This document shows, in pieces, positions 41,399 to 50,912 of a stretch of 64,000 bases of DNA. Below the pieces are notes generated by a model, which worked only from the letters and a program-made list of their open reading frames with translations, did not search any database and was not told where the DNA came from. Within the stretch, counting starts at the first letter, position 1. Each line of letters starts with the position of its first letter. The DNA is from CADEDV01 sp964437415 (GTDB lineage: Bacteria > Bacteroidota > Bacteroidia > Chitinophagales > Chitinophagaceae): assembly GCA_964437415.1 (NCBI GenBank), contig CAYTGN010000015.1, positions 19,296-83,295 of the forward strand, given 5' to 3'. Position numbers and translations under genes: made by a program.

Positions 41399-43960
41399 CT
41401 ATTCCTCGCTCCTGGCACTGGCGGCATCAATGATGCGTCCAAAGAAAACAGCATTCATAAACAGTTTGCTGCCACCCAGCCAGAAAGCCCTGAAATTGGG
41501 ATTGTCGGCGATGTTGATGACACGGCCATTGCCTACCGCATTCACCACAACGGCAGCGGAATTTTTGATCGCCTCTTTGTTTTCCTTGCTTATCCAGCCG
41601 CTCTGCAAAGGGTTGGCGCCATAATAAAATGGTGTGGCATAGGGATTCTTGCTTTTTTCGATAAAAACACGGTTGGCTTTGAAAAGACTCACTGTTTTCT
41701 GGTTGTAACCATAAGCCAATGGATGGCTGAGGTCAACTTCCCCCCCAAGTATTGCACCGTTTAGCCGCTGTGCACCTTCAATCTGCTCCCTGTCCACATA
41801 ACTCAGTTTCTGTGTGCTGTCAACCGGGGATTTTGCTCTTTTGAATTTCACATTACTGATGCCGGCCTGTGCCGCCCAGTTCACTGCTTCTTCTGTCAGG
41901 ATCAATGTGCCGCCGGCCTGCACCCATGCTTTCAGCTTATCCTTGTTGATGTCGGGGTAGCTTCCACCCACCATGATAATGCTGTTGTATTTATTGATAT
42001 CAACCCTGTTGAATACGCCGGGCTCCAGGTGAGAAGCCGTGATATTCATCCGCTGATCGAGCAGGTGCCATATTTCACCCGCATCGGTGGCATTCACACC
42101 GGGACCCGTTATCATCGCAATCTTTGGCTGCTGCACAACAGCAAAACGGCTGCTGCCGAGGTCGCTTCCCGCATTCACTTGACCAGAAGAAACGGCATAG
42201 GCTTTCAGCCTGTATTTCTCAACCACTGCATTCAGCATCACTGCCACTGTTTCGCTGCTTTCTTTTTGCAGGCTCACCGGTACCATCAGTGTACCGTAAT
42301 CAAATTTTTTATTGCTTCCGGCAATGCTGGTTTCAAATTTATTGGTGGCCACTTTTACGATCAGCCCGGCTTTTAATAATTCATTCAGTGCCGCAGGGGC
42401 ATAGAGTTCATTCCATTCAATGAGATAGGCGTAATCACTTTTGCCACCTTCCACTTTTCTTTTGGGCATGGGCAGTTCATTCACTTTATCACCCATGGCG
42501 AAAGAAGCAGTCAGTTCACGGTAAGGGAGACCAAATGCCAATGGAAAAGTCCAGGCAGTGATATCATAAAACAAACTGTCTTTGTAATCAAATGTTTTCT
42601 CGAATATGGCACGGATCAAACTGTGCTGCGGCTGGTTGAGAGAAACCATATAAGCGCTGCCCTTCTCAAATTCTGTATCCTTCCAACTATCCGGGAGTTG
42701 ATTTATTTCAATTTGTTGCCGCTTCAGCATTTCTGCAAAATGAAAGGTTTTGGCCAGGTCATTTTTATCGCCAAACACATATCCTTTTACCGGATAGGCA
42801 GCAGCCCGGCTGGCTGCTTGTTTATAAAAATCTCTTTGAAACTCTAAAAACTCTTTACGCAAAGCCTTAGCTCCTTCCAGTGTTGAAAGTGTTGTAACAA
42901 ACTGGTTTTTGATGGTGGCAGGAAAACTCAGCAGCCCATTATTGGTTTCCTGCAGATGACCTCTTGATGATGCCTGCTCAAACAAAATACCGATGCAGCC
43001 CTGCACATCAGGAAAAGTGGAGCCTTTGCCATAATAAAAATCATCATAGGCTTCTTTCGTAAAATAAAGCGACCCGATACGATCTAAAAATGCAGCATGA
43101 AACTTTCCCAATTTCGCTGTCAGCTCCTGGTTCTTTTCCGGCGTCAGCGGGTTCACTCTCGAAGGAACACCCGGCTGAAAAAAGAAAGTGGCATTACTTC
43201 CCTGTTCGTGGTGATCGGTGAGAATATTCGGTTTCCAGGCATGAAACCACTTGAGACGGTTCTGGCTTTCCACATGCACAGCGGGCAGCCAGTCACGGTT
43301 CAGGTCAAACCAATAGTGATTGAAACGGCCACCCGGCCACACTTCATTGAACTCTCTTGAACTGGGATCACTTACCAGGTTTTTACTTTTATGCTGGTTA
43401 GCCCACGTTGAAAATCGTTGTAAGCCATCAGGATTGAAGGAAGGATCAAACAATATCACGACATTATCGAGCAATTCATCAACCTTCCTTCCCTGTGCCG
43501 CAGCGAGATAATAGGCACTCACAAGGCTTGCATTCGCCCCGCTGGCTTCATTGCCATGGATGGAATGACCGACATACACCACGATGGGCATGTTCTCAAT
43601 ATTCAATGAAGCCGATTGGGACGGATCGGTCAGTTGCACATGCTGCTGACGAATCTGTTCCAGGTTTGCATGATTCTTTTTTGAAGTGATAATGAGCATC
43701 ACCTGCGGACGGCTTTCATAGCTCAGTCCCATTGTTTCCAGTTTCACCCTGTCCGGCGCAGCGGCAGCGATGGCCTTCATATAATTCACCAGCCGGTCGT
43801 GAGTAATATGCCATTCCCCCACTTCGTGGTAAATCACTTCTTTGGGTTTGGGAATGGCAGGGTTGTAGCTGACAGAGTCGGGAAGGAAATAATCCAGAGC
43901 CTGTGACTGTGACTGGCTTGCTGCAACCAGCAAGCAAATTGCGATAATGATCTTTTTCAT
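41399..43960 (-). CDS. Secreted M14-family zinc carboxypeptidase, large form
   Basis: 853 residues with a signal peptide (1-20). The M14 catalytic domain is about 50-370: zinc ligands H135-G-N-E138 in the HxxE motif, a third histidine in the TDHHEQG region, and the general-base glutamate in GILFEQASSRG. The C-terminal half (about 480-853) has no M14 residues. It contains a segment resembling a GATase1/ThuA-like fold (SIIMVGGSYPDINKDKLKAWVQAGGTLILTEEA region), as in other large Bacteroidota M14 proteins. Probably a periplasmic or secreted peptidase; specificity is unknown. A second, shorter M14 gene is at 56727. Confidence 0.88.
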   Translation of the reverse strand: MKKIIIAICLLVAASQSQSQALDYFLPDSVSYNPAIPKPKEVIYHEVGEWHITHDRLVNYMKAIAAAAPDRVKLETMGLSYESRPQVMLIITSKKNHANLEQIRQQHVQLTDPSQSASLNIENMPIVVYVGHSIHGNEASGANASLVSAYYLAAAQGRKVDELLDNVVILFDPSFNPDGLQRFSTWANQHKSKNLVSDPSSREFNEVWPGGRFNHYWFDLNRDWLPAVHVESQNRLKWFHAWKPNILTDHHEQGSNATFFFQPGVPSRVNPLTPEKNQELTAKLGKFHAAFLDRIGSLYFTKEAYDDFYYGKGSTFPDVQGCIGILFEQASSRGHLQETNNGLLSFPATIKNQFVTTLSTLEGAKALRKEFLEFQRDFYKQAASRAAAYPVKGYVFGDKNDLAKTFHFAEMLKRQQIEINQLPDSWKDTEFEKGSAYMVSLNQPQHSLIRAIFEKTFDYKDSLFYDITAWTFPLAFGLPYRELTASFAMGDKVNELPMPKRKVEGGKSDYAYLIEWNELYAPAALNELLKAGLIVKVATNKFETSIAGSNKKFDYGTLMVPVSLQKESSETVAVMLNAVVEKYRLKAYAVSSGQVNAGSDLGSSRFAVVQQPKIAMITGPGVNATDAGEIWHLLDQRMNITASHLEPGVFNRVDINKYNSIIMVGGSYPDINKDKLKAWVQAGGTLILTEEAVNWAAQAGISNVKFKRAKSPVDSTQKLSYVDREQIEGAQRLNGAILGGEVDLSHPLAYGYNQKTVSLFKANRVFIEKSKNPYATPFYYGANPLQSGWISKENKEAIKNSAAVVVNAVGNGRVINIADNPNFRAFWLGGSKLFMNAVFFGRIIDAASARSEE

Positions 43961-44079
43961 AACGTAGTGTGTACAATAAATAAGCAGGAAAATTACAGAA
44001 TCAGGCCCAAACCGCAGGCTGAGAAAAAAACTTTATTTTGTGGGTCATTAATCATTCTTCCAAACCAAAAACCCTTTAT

Positions 44080-44562
44080 ATGTTCAGGAAAATATTTTTT
44101 GCTACCGCATTACTGATATTCCTTGCTGGTTGCAAATCAAACGAAGCGTTCAATATCAACCAGGAGATCGCAAAAAAAGAAAAAACGCTGGAGGCTGACA
44201 TCCAAAAAACAGAAGACGCTGTTGGCCGTTTCATCAGGGCCGGGCAATATGACAGCATGGCCCTGGTAAGCACCAATATGGTCAACCTCGTTGACAAAAC
44301 ACTCGATGACATCAAAGAAATGAAATGGTCGTCAGTTAAAGAAGGTGATGATTTTAAAAATGAAACTGTCCGTTATTTTGAATTTATGAAAAGCCTGTAT
44401 ACCGGGTATGTAGAATATGGCAATGCCGGTACAGATGAATCCCGGGAGGCAAAAATGGACGAGATCAAAAAGATTGTTGACAGAAGGATGGAAGTGGCTG
44501 CTGATATGCAGCGGGCACAGAAAAGATTTGCCGATGCCAATGGTTTTAAGTTAAAGAGTTAA
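44080..44562 (+). CDS. Lipoprotein of unknown function
   Basis: 160 residues from the ATG at 44080. Signal peptide with lipobox LAGC (the lipidated Cys near residue 18). The mature part is almost entirely helical, with heptad-like charge patterns (KKEKTLEADIQKTEDAVGRF and RRMEVAADMQRAQKRF), suggesting a helical bundle. It resembles small Bacteroidota/Leptospira surface lipoproteins of unknown role (LIC11966-like), but this is a tentative match. A large hairpin follows. Confidence 0.65.
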   Translation: MFRKIFFATALLIFLAGCKSNEAFNINQEIAKKEKTLEADIQKTEDAVGRFIRAGQYDSMALVSTNMVNLVDKTLDDIKEMKWSSVKEGDDFKNETVRYFEFMKSLYTGYVEYGNAGTDESREAKMDEIKKIVDRRMEVAADMQRAQKRFADANGFKLKS

Positions 44563-44582
44563 GACTGTCCTTGTGGATTTGA

Positions 44583-44626
44583 AACGGGCGGCTTCACCAA
44601 ACTGCAAAAAGGTGAAACCGCCCGTT
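44583..44626 (+). terminator. Large hairpin after the lipoprotein gene
   Basis: 16-base arms at 44583-44598 and 44611-44626 (AACGGGCGG... with ...CCGCCCGTT), 15 of 16 paired, with a 12-base loop. There is no T-tract after it, so it is either a weak terminator or an RNA-processing/stability element. It ends 5 bases before the mnmA -7 box. Confidence 0.5.
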
Positions 44627-44631
44627 CGTCG

Positions 44632-44639
44632 TATATTTG
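44632..44639 (+). promoter_or_regulatory. Candidate -7 box for mnmA
   Basis: TATATTTG matches TAnnTTTG exactly. Transcription would begin near 44645, so the mRNA would start with the hairpin at 44646-44664. No TTTG at the -33 position. Confidence 0.5.
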
Positions 44640-44645
44640 CAGCTT

Positions 44646-44676
44646 GCCGCTCCTTCGGAGCGGCTTGTATTTTTTT
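44646..44676 (+). terminator. Terminator-like hairpin just before mnmA
   Basis: The perfect eight-base stem GCCGCTCC / GGAGCGGC with loop TTC is followed by TTGTATTTTTTT. It ends 5 bases before the mnmA ATG. By shape it is an intrinsic terminator, but by position it would be in the 5' leader of mnmA. Confidence 0.6.
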
Positions 44677-44681
44677 CAATT

Positions 44682-45800
44682 ATGAGCAGGAAAGGAAAAG
44701 TGCTGGTAGCTATGAGCGGCGGTATTGACAGTACCGTTACCGCCCTTATGCTCAACGACCAGGGATATGAAGTGGTGGGCATCACCATGAAAACATGGGA
44801 CTATGCCCACAGCGGCGGCAGCAAAAAGGAAACAGGCTGCTGCAATGTGGATTCATTTAATGATGCCCGGCAGGCCGCCGTGGAGCATGGTTTTGCACAT
44901 TATATCCTTGACATAAGAGAAGAGTTCGGGGATTTTGTGATTGAGAATTTTGTTGATGAATATCTCGCAGGCCGCACCCCCAACCCCTGTGTGCTCTGCA
45001 ACACGCATATCAAATGGAGGGCATTGTTAAAAAGGGCTGATGCATTGGACTGTGATTTTATTGCTACGGGACACTATGCCAAAATCCGTCAACACGACAA
45101 TGGCCGCTTTGTTGTAAGTAAAGCAATTGACGACACCAAAGACCAGAGTTATGTGCTGTGGGGATTGCAGCAAGATTTATTAAGCAGAACACTATTACCC
45201 CTTGGGCCCTACCGCAAAACAGAGATTCGTCAGATGGCGTTGGACTATGGTTATCCCGAACTGGCAAAAAAAAGCGAGAGCTACGAAATATGTTTTGTTC
45301 CAGACAATGATTATCGTGGTTTCTTAAAACGCCGGGTGGAAGGCCTTGAAGAAAAAGTGGCTGGTGGCAATTTCATTGACAAACAAGGAAACATCCTCGG
45401 AAAACACAAAGGCTATCCTTTCTACACCATTGGCCAGCGGAAAGGTTTGGACATTGCATTTGGCAAACCTGTGTTTGTCACTAAAATTGATCCTGAACAC
45501 AACACGGTGATGCTGGGGGATGAAGAAGACCTGGAGCAAAATGAAATGAAAGTGGGCAAGCTGAACCTGATCAAATATGATACCATCACACCCGGTATGG
45601 AAGCGGTAACTAAAATACGATACAAGGATAAAGGTGCGTTATCCAATCTTTACCCGGACACTTCGGCTTCGCCTGCTGTAACTGTCAGGTTTTATGAACC
45701 TGTCAAAGGCATCGCCCCCGGGCAAAGTGCTGTGTTCTATGAAGGAGATGATGTGACCGGTGGTGGCATCATCCAGTCCGGCGTACTTATACATCAATAA
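44682..45800 (+). CDS. mnmA: tRNA-specific 2-thiouridylase MnmA
   Basis: 372 residues from the ATG at 44682, giving the family start ahead of the PP-loop SGGIDS. Catalytic cysteines are visible in NPCVLCNTHIKW and YEICFVPD. The C-terminal beta domains (GQRKGLDIAFGKP and beyond) are complete. It makes 2-thiouridine at U34 of Lys, Glu and Gln tRNAs; the tRNA-Gln(UUG) in this window would be a substrate. A terminator-like hairpin sits immediately upstream. Confidence 0.95.
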   Translation: MSRKGKVLVAMSGGIDSTVTALMLNDQGYEVVGITMKTWDYAHSGGSKKETGCCNVDSFNDARQAAVEHGFAHYILDIREEFGDFVIENFVDEYLAGRTPNPCVLCNTHIKWRALLKRADALDCDFIATGHYAKIRQHDNGRFVVSKAIDDTKDQSYVLWGLQQDLLSRTLLPLGPYRKTEIRQMALDYGYPELAKKSESYEICFVPDNDYRGFLKRRVEGLEEKVAGGNFIDKQGNILGKHKGYPFYTIGQRKGLDIAFGKPVFVTKIDPEHNTVMLGDEEDLEQNEMKVGKLNLIKYDTITPGMEAVTKIRYKDKGALSNLYPDTSASPAVTVRFYEPVKGIAPGQSAVFYEGDDVTGGGIIQSGVLIHQ

Positions 45801-46022
45801 AATTCAGGCGATTTGAATCCTTATTCTTTCCATGCATTTGCGGTTGAGTGAACGCCGCAATCATGTTCCCTTGCAACAAGGTTATAAGAAGATATAATGT
45901 ATAAACCCCCTGACTCCCCGGCTTTTCCTTACAACAGCTTCCTTTATTCACTGATGTGTATAATTTTCAATGCGCTTCTTAATGATCCATGGCGAACTTA
46001 GGAACCAATCAAAGAATATTCA

Positions 46023-47897
46023 ATGAAATACTATTTACTCCTCTTATTTTTCTCTTTCAGCATTTTCGGTTATTCACAACCCAACTATGCGATACCACTA
46101 AATGGCAGCAATCAATATGTAAATATCGGGGCTCCTGTTCCCAACAGCAGTTCTTACACCAGGGAAGCCTGGGTATATGTCGGCGTGGTCGGTGGTCCTC
46201 AAAACATCATTTCGTCTTCAAATGCTCCTCTATGGCTCAATAACGGACTACTCTCCGCCGGGCATGGCGGAAACTATTCACAGGTATCAGATTTTAGTTC
46301 TTTTCCGGCAGGGCAGTGGGTGCATGCGGCTGTAACTTATGATGCCGCTACTACCACTATGCGACTTTTCCGGAACGGCGTACAGGTTGGCGTCAATACC
46401 AGTGTGGCCAGCAATTATGCAAACGAAACCACTTTTATCGGGTCGCACAGCGGCGGCAATAGCCTTATCAACGGCATGATAGATGAAGTTCGTATCTGGA
46501 ATTTTGCACTGACAGCGGCACAGCTCAAGCATAATATGTTCAGGGGGCCGTCTCTTTCAGAACCAGGTTTGCTGGCCTATTATAAATGTGATGACGGAAG
46601 CGGTTCGGTGGTAACCGATGCAACGGGCAACATCAATGGAAATTTTATTAATTCCTCACCCGGTTGGTCCGCCTCGCCTGTCACCTATAACATGAATGCC
46701 CTCAATTTTGATGGGGTCAACGATCATGTAGTTGTTCCTCATTCCGTCAGCAGCGATTTTACCCTTGAATACTGGATGATAACTACATCAACCGGGCCGG
46801 GTGGTGCACAGTGGTATAATGGCCATGGCATTGTAGATGCAGAAGTAGGTGGCGGAACCAATGACTGGGGCACATCACTCGTAGGCAGCAAACTTGCCTT
46901 TGGCATTGGCAATCCTGACCAAACCGTTTTTTCAACTGCTGATGTCAATACGGGTAACTGGGTACATGTGGCTGTTTCCTGGCAACAGTCATCCGGAACC
47001 ATGAAAATGTATATAAATGGCGCCGACCAGGGAAACTTTTCTACCGGCAGCACCAACACCCGGACTGCACCGCCACGAATCACATTTGGAATGTTACAAA
47101 CGAATAACAATACTTTCAATGGTTCATTGGATGAGGTAAGAATATGGGATGTGGTGCGCACCCAATCGCAAATACAGGCGGCCATGAATTTTGAAATCAA
47201 TCCTGCTGCCGAATCCTCGCTGGTGGCTTATTATTCTTTTAACCAGGGAATTCCTGGCGGAACTAACACCGGGCTTGTTACTGCCTATGACATGAAGGGC
47301 AGTAATAACGGGACGTTGAACAATTTTGGGTTAAGCAGCGCTACCTCCAACTTTATCACGCAAAACAATTCATTGTTTGTGCTGCCCTTGCAATGGCGGA
47401 GTTTCACTGCTGAAAAACAGGGCAATAAATCGCAACTGAACTGGACAACGGAACAGGAGCAGAACACAAAAGATTTCGTTGTGCAACACAGCAAAGATGG
47501 GACTGTGTGGGTGGATATAACAGTGATCACCGCAAACGGAAATACCAACACCCCATCCACCTATCAATTCAGGCATGAGAACCCGGTTCGTGGAATCAAT
47601 TATTACCGCATCAGGCAAAGAGACCTTGATGGACAAAGCAGCTATAGCAGCACCCGTATTTTGTTTTTTAATGCCACAGGTTCTGCACTTACAGTGTTTC
47701 AAAACCCAGTTGTAAACGGAACCCTTTCCTTAAACCTGTCCGAATCCCGCTGGGTATCTTTCCATAGTAGCGACGGCAGGCTGATATGGAGAAAATTTAT
47801 GAATGCAGGTCTCCAGTCGGTTGACGTAAGCCGGCTTGGAAAAGGGATCTATTTCCTGGTAACTGATGCAGGGTCTGAACGAGTGTTGCTTCAATAG
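46023..47897 (+). CDS. Secreted protein with two LamG-like domains and a type IX sorting tail
   Basis: 624 residues: signal peptide (1-18), LamG/concanavalin-like domain 1 (about 20-180, ending IDEVRIWNFALTAAQL), domain 2 (about 215-400, ending LDEVRIWDVVRTQSQIQ), then a fibronectin-like beta region (WRSFTAEKQGN through YYRIRQRDLDGQSSYS). The final 80 residues are a type IX secretion C-terminal domain (VFQNPVVNGTLSLNL through LGKGIYFLVTD). Predicted to be carried across the outer membrane by the type IX system and attached or released. It is likely a carbohydrate- or matrix-binding surface protein; the ligand is unknown. Confidence 0.88.
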   Translation: MKYYLLLLFFSFSIFGYSQPNYAIPLNGSNQYVNIGAPVPNSSSYTREAWVYVGVVGGPQNIISSSNAPLWLNNGLLSAGHGGNYSQVSDFSSFPAGQWVHAAVTYDAATTTMRLFRNGVQVGVNTSVASNYANETTFIGSHSGGNSLINGMIDEVRIWNFALTAAQLKHNMFRGPSLSEPGLLAYYKCDDGSGSVVTDATGNINGNFINSSPGWSASPVTYNMNALNFDGVNDHVVVPHSVSSDFTLEYWMITTSTGPGGAQWYNGHGIVDAEVGGGTNDWGTSLVGSKLAFGIGNPDQTVFSTADVNTGNWVHVAVSWQQSSGTMKMYINGADQGNFSTGSTNTRTAPPRITFGMLQTNNNTFNGSLDEVRIWDVVRTQSQIQAAMNFEINPAAESSLVAYYSFNQGIPGGTNTGLVTAYDMKGSNNGTLNNFGLSSATSNFITQNNSLFVLPLQWRSFTAEKQGNKSQLNWTTEQEQNTKDFVVQHSKDGTVWVDITVITANGNTNTPSTYQFRHENPVRGINYYRIRQRDLDGQSSYSSTRILFFNATGSALTVFQNPVVNGTLSLNLSESRWVSFHSSDGRLIWRKFMNAGLQSVDVSRLGKGIYFLVTDAGSERVLLQ

Positions 47898-47977
47898 CAA
47901 TAGGGGGCTGTAAGCTATTGCCAGACGCCGGTTTATCACCTGAATCTCAGGCAATAAACTCAATGGATAAACGTTTT

Positions 47978-48013
47978 AAGCGGGGGTACTATGTTTCCCC
48001 GCTTTTTGTTTTT
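47978..48013 (+). terminator. Terminator after the LamG gene
   Basis: The stem AAGCGGGG / CCCCGCTT with an 11-base loop is followed by TTTTGTTTTT. It separates the LamG gene from the following lipoprotein gene. Confidence 0.75.
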
Positions 48014-48094
48014 AGTTTTGAGGCAGCTAAGTCCCTGTGAAAAAAGTCTTTATAACCGAATAATGTTGTATCCGTGAACACAAACAAACCACTT

Positions 48095-48871
48095 ATGAGA
48101 TTCGCTTTGGCTTTTGCTGCTGTAGCATCTCTCCTGCTTTTTTCCTGCTCAGAAAAGAAGGAACAGTTTGAGACCGAACTGCTGACTGAATATGTTGCCC
48201 CCCAACCGGGCAAATACATCACCTATCGCACCGACTCCATGGTGTTTACCAACTTTGGACGCAACACCGAGATACACAAATACCAGGAAAAGCATGTCAT
48301 TGATGCCCTGATCACCGACAACCTCGGAAGACCCGCCTACCGGGTATTCCGCTATTTCCGTGATTCCACAGATGCTTTCTCATGGACAGAGGCGCAACCC
48401 TGGGAACCCGGCGGCTCCTATATCATCACCATCCTGCCAGACCAGGTGGAAGTGACGGAAGATAACCTGCGTTTTATCAAAATGCATTTGCCCATGCGGG
48501 AAGGTTTTAGCTGGAAGGGAAATAAATTTTTACCGGCTGATCCCTATAGCACACTATACAATTTCAGCAATGATGATAATATGGCTGACTGGGATTATTA
48601 TTTTGACAGCTTCAACAGCGGCTTTAGCCATGCCGGTCAGAATTATACCAACGTATGGAGCATTGAAGCAGCCGATGAAGCCTACAATGTTCCCATCACC
48701 GATGTAAATGCCTATGCTGCCAAATCAAGGGCCGTTGAAAAATATGCCAAAGGCATTGGCCTGGTTTACCGGGAGTATGAACTGTGGGAATACCAGCCCA
48801 ACACCGGCGGCAGCGGCGGTCCTTACAAAACAGGTTTCGGGGTCACCATGTGGATGATAGACCATAATTGA
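48095..48871 (+). CDS. Lipoprotein of unknown function
   Basis: 258 residues from the ATG at 48095 (a GTG seven codons upstream is less likely because the signal peptide starts at MRFALAF). Lipobox LFSC, so lipid-anchored. The mature part is beta-rich, with many aromatic residues and no recognised domain; it contains YITYRTDSMVF, DALITDNLGRPAYRVFRYFRDS and a C-terminal GIGLVYREYELWEYQP. The pattern suggests a soluble periplasmic or surface domain conserved in this group. It is followed 49 bases later by a subtilase gene, likely in one transcript. Confidence 0.65.
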   Translation: MRFALAFAAVASLLLFSCSEKKEQFETELLTEYVAPQPGKYITYRTDSMVFTNFGRNTEIHKYQEKHVIDALITDNLGRPAYRVFRYFRDSTDAFSWTEAQPWEPGGSYIITILPDQVEVTEDNLRFIKMHLPMREGFSWKGNKFLPADPYSTLYNFSNDDNMADWDYYFDSFNSGFSHAGQNYTNVWSIEAADEAYNVPITDVNAYAAKSRAVEKYAKGIGLVYREYELWEYQPNTGGSGGPYKTGFGVTMWMIDHN

Positions 48872-48920
48872 GTTCGGCCGCTATCGCCTAATTTTGATAC
48901 CGGCAAAAGCAGCAAACCCC

Positions 48921-50912
48921 ATGAAGAAACTTTTACTTCTTCTTGTATTATCATCAGTTACCCTTGCAACAGAGGCACAGTTTACCCGCTACCTTGTAAA
49001 GTTTAAGAACAAAGCAAACAACGCTTTTACACTTAGCAACCCACTACAGTTTCTTTCTCAAAGGGCCCTCGACCGCAGGCAACGCTATGGCATTGCACTT
49101 GACAGCGCAGATCTCCCAGTTACACAATCGTACCTAGGCCAGGTGGCTGCTGTTCCCAACGTGACAATACTGAATGCGTCCCGTTGGCTCAACCAGGTTT
49201 CCATACAGACAACTGATGCCAATGCAATTGTGGCCATAAACGCAATGTCATTTGTAGAGTCCGTAAATGGTATTGCGGCCCGGCAGCAAAATGACCAGCG
49301 CAAAAAATATGAGGATGAACTGATGCCTTACCAGCCATCCGCAAGAACTGCACAGGTTGCTGAAAATTTTTTTGATTATGGTAGCACCTCGCTAAACGAG
49401 ATCAAACTGCATAACGGTGAATTTTTGCATAATATCGGCTTGCGGGGACAGGGCATACATATCGCCATGCTGGATGCAGGATTTTTTAATTACACCGGTC
49501 TGCGTGCCTTCGACAGTGTAAATGCCAACAGCCAGGTATTAAGTACCTGGGATTTTGTAGCCCGTCATGCCAGCGTAACGGAAGACAATGCACATGGCAT
49601 GCAATGTTTCTCCACTATCGCCGCCAATATACCCGGGCAGTTCATTGGCAAAGCGCCGAAAGCAAGTTTTCATTTATTCAGAACAGAAGAAGCAGCGACA
49701 GAATATCCTATTGAAGAACACAACTGGGTGTGCGGCGCCGAAAGGGCCGACAGCGTAGGCAGCGATCTCATCTCCTCTTCTGTAGGTTATTATGATTTTG
49801 ATAATGCTTCATTCAATTATACTTATAATGATATGAACGGGCGGACCACTATCATCAGTCTTGGCGCTGTAATAGCAGCCCGGAAAGGCTTGCTCGTTTT
49901 CAATGCCAATGGCAACGAAGGAAACAATAGCTGGAAATTTCTTATCGCTCCTGCGGATGTAGATAGTATAGTGGCTGTCGGCGCCGTGAATACATCCGGC
50001 AATGTGGGTAGTTTTTCAAGTTATGGGCCTTCGGCCGATGGCAGGATAAAACCAGATGTGGCATCTGTGGGTGTTGCTGCATTGATACAGGGGAGCGGCA
50101 ATACTTTATTTACTTCAAACGGAACATCATTCGCTTGTCCGAATATGGCAGGGCTTGGTGCCTGTTTGTGGCAGGGCTTTCCTGAGTTCAATAATATCCG
50201 CATCATCAGGGCTCTCCGCAAAGCCGGGCATATTTTCAACACTCCTGATGACCGCACCGGTTTTGGTATCCCTGACATGAAAAAAGCATTCAGTGATCTG
50301 CTTACAGAATATGCCACTGCAACATCCTCAGTAAGTGCCTGCCAGGTAACTATTAACTGGAGCAGCAAGGATGTAGATGCAATGAGATATGAAATTGAAA
50401 GAAAACTGCCGGGAGAAACAAATTATAGTAAGGTCGGGGATGTGAATGCTGTTGCCGGAAAAATTTTGACCAACCGCAGCTACCAGTATAATAATACCCT
50501 GCTGAATGTGAATGCAGGCACGGTTTCTTACCGCATCCGGCAGGTCATAGATACGGCTGCAGCGAGTTTTACAGCACTTTACATTGACAGCACAGAAGTG
50601 ACTATTGCAGGTTGTTTCCCTACCGGCACTAATGACCCAACGGCAGAAACAGACAAATTTTTTGTGCAGCCTAACCCGGTACAGGGAAACGCTATAGCCA
50701 CCCTGGTGATAGAAACCAGCTATGCCATTCCGCAAATGCAGATAGTTATTCATGACATGAAAGGAAGCCGGCTGCTGCAACTCAGCAGCTCGAAAACCTC
50801 TGGCCGCAAAACGATTGAACTGCCGATTGGCAAACTACCCTCCGGTCAATATCACATCAGTATTTACAATGGACTGCAATTAGCCGGAAGAACAACGATG
50901 ATACGATTATAA
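48921..50912 (+). CDS. Secreted subtilisin-like serine peptidase (S8) with type IX sorting tail
   Basis: 663 residues from the ATG at 48921 (start of the signal peptide; an ATA/ATG region 9 codons earlier is unlikely). The N-terminal propeptide-like region (about 20-150) precedes the S8 domain. The catalytic triad is visible: D in AMLDAGFF, H in DNAHGMQ and S in NGTSFACPNMAG. A fibronectin-like region and a C-terminal type IX secretion domain (PNPVQGNAIATLVI through LPSGQYHISIYNG) follow. An extracellular or surface protease; specificity unknown. Its 3' end overlaps the opposing gene by 6 bases. Confidence 0.9.
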   Translation: MKKLLLLLVLSSVTLATEAQFTRYLVKFKNKANNAFTLSNPLQFLSQRALDRRQRYGIALDSADLPVTQSYLGQVAAVPNVTILNASRWLNQVSIQTTDANAIVAINAMSFVESVNGIAARQQNDQRKKYEDELMPYQPSARTAQVAENFFDYGSTSLNEIKLHNGEFLHNIGLRGQGIHIAMLDAGFFNYTGLRAFDSVNANSQVLSTWDFVARHASVTEDNAHGMQCFSTIAANIPGQFIGKAPKASFHLFRTEEAATEYPIEEHNWVCGAERADSVGSDLISSSVGYYDFDNASFNYTYNDMNGRTTIISLGAVIAARKGLLVFNANGNEGNNSWKFLIAPADVDSIVAVGAVNTSGNVGSFSSYGPSADGRIKPDVASVGVAALIQGSGNTLFTSNGTSFACPNMAGLGACLWQGFPEFNNIRIIRALRKAGHIFNTPDDRTGFGIPDMKKAFSDLLTEYATATSSVSACQVTINWSSKDVDAMRYEIERKLPGETNYSKVGDVNAVAGKILTNRSYQYNNTLLNVNAGTVSYRIRQVIDTAAASFTALYIDSTEVTIAGCFPTGTNDPTAETDKFFVQPNPVQGNAIATLVIETSYAIPQMQIVIHDMKGSRLLQLSSSKTSGRKTIELPIGKLPSGQYHISIYNGLQLAGRTTMIRL

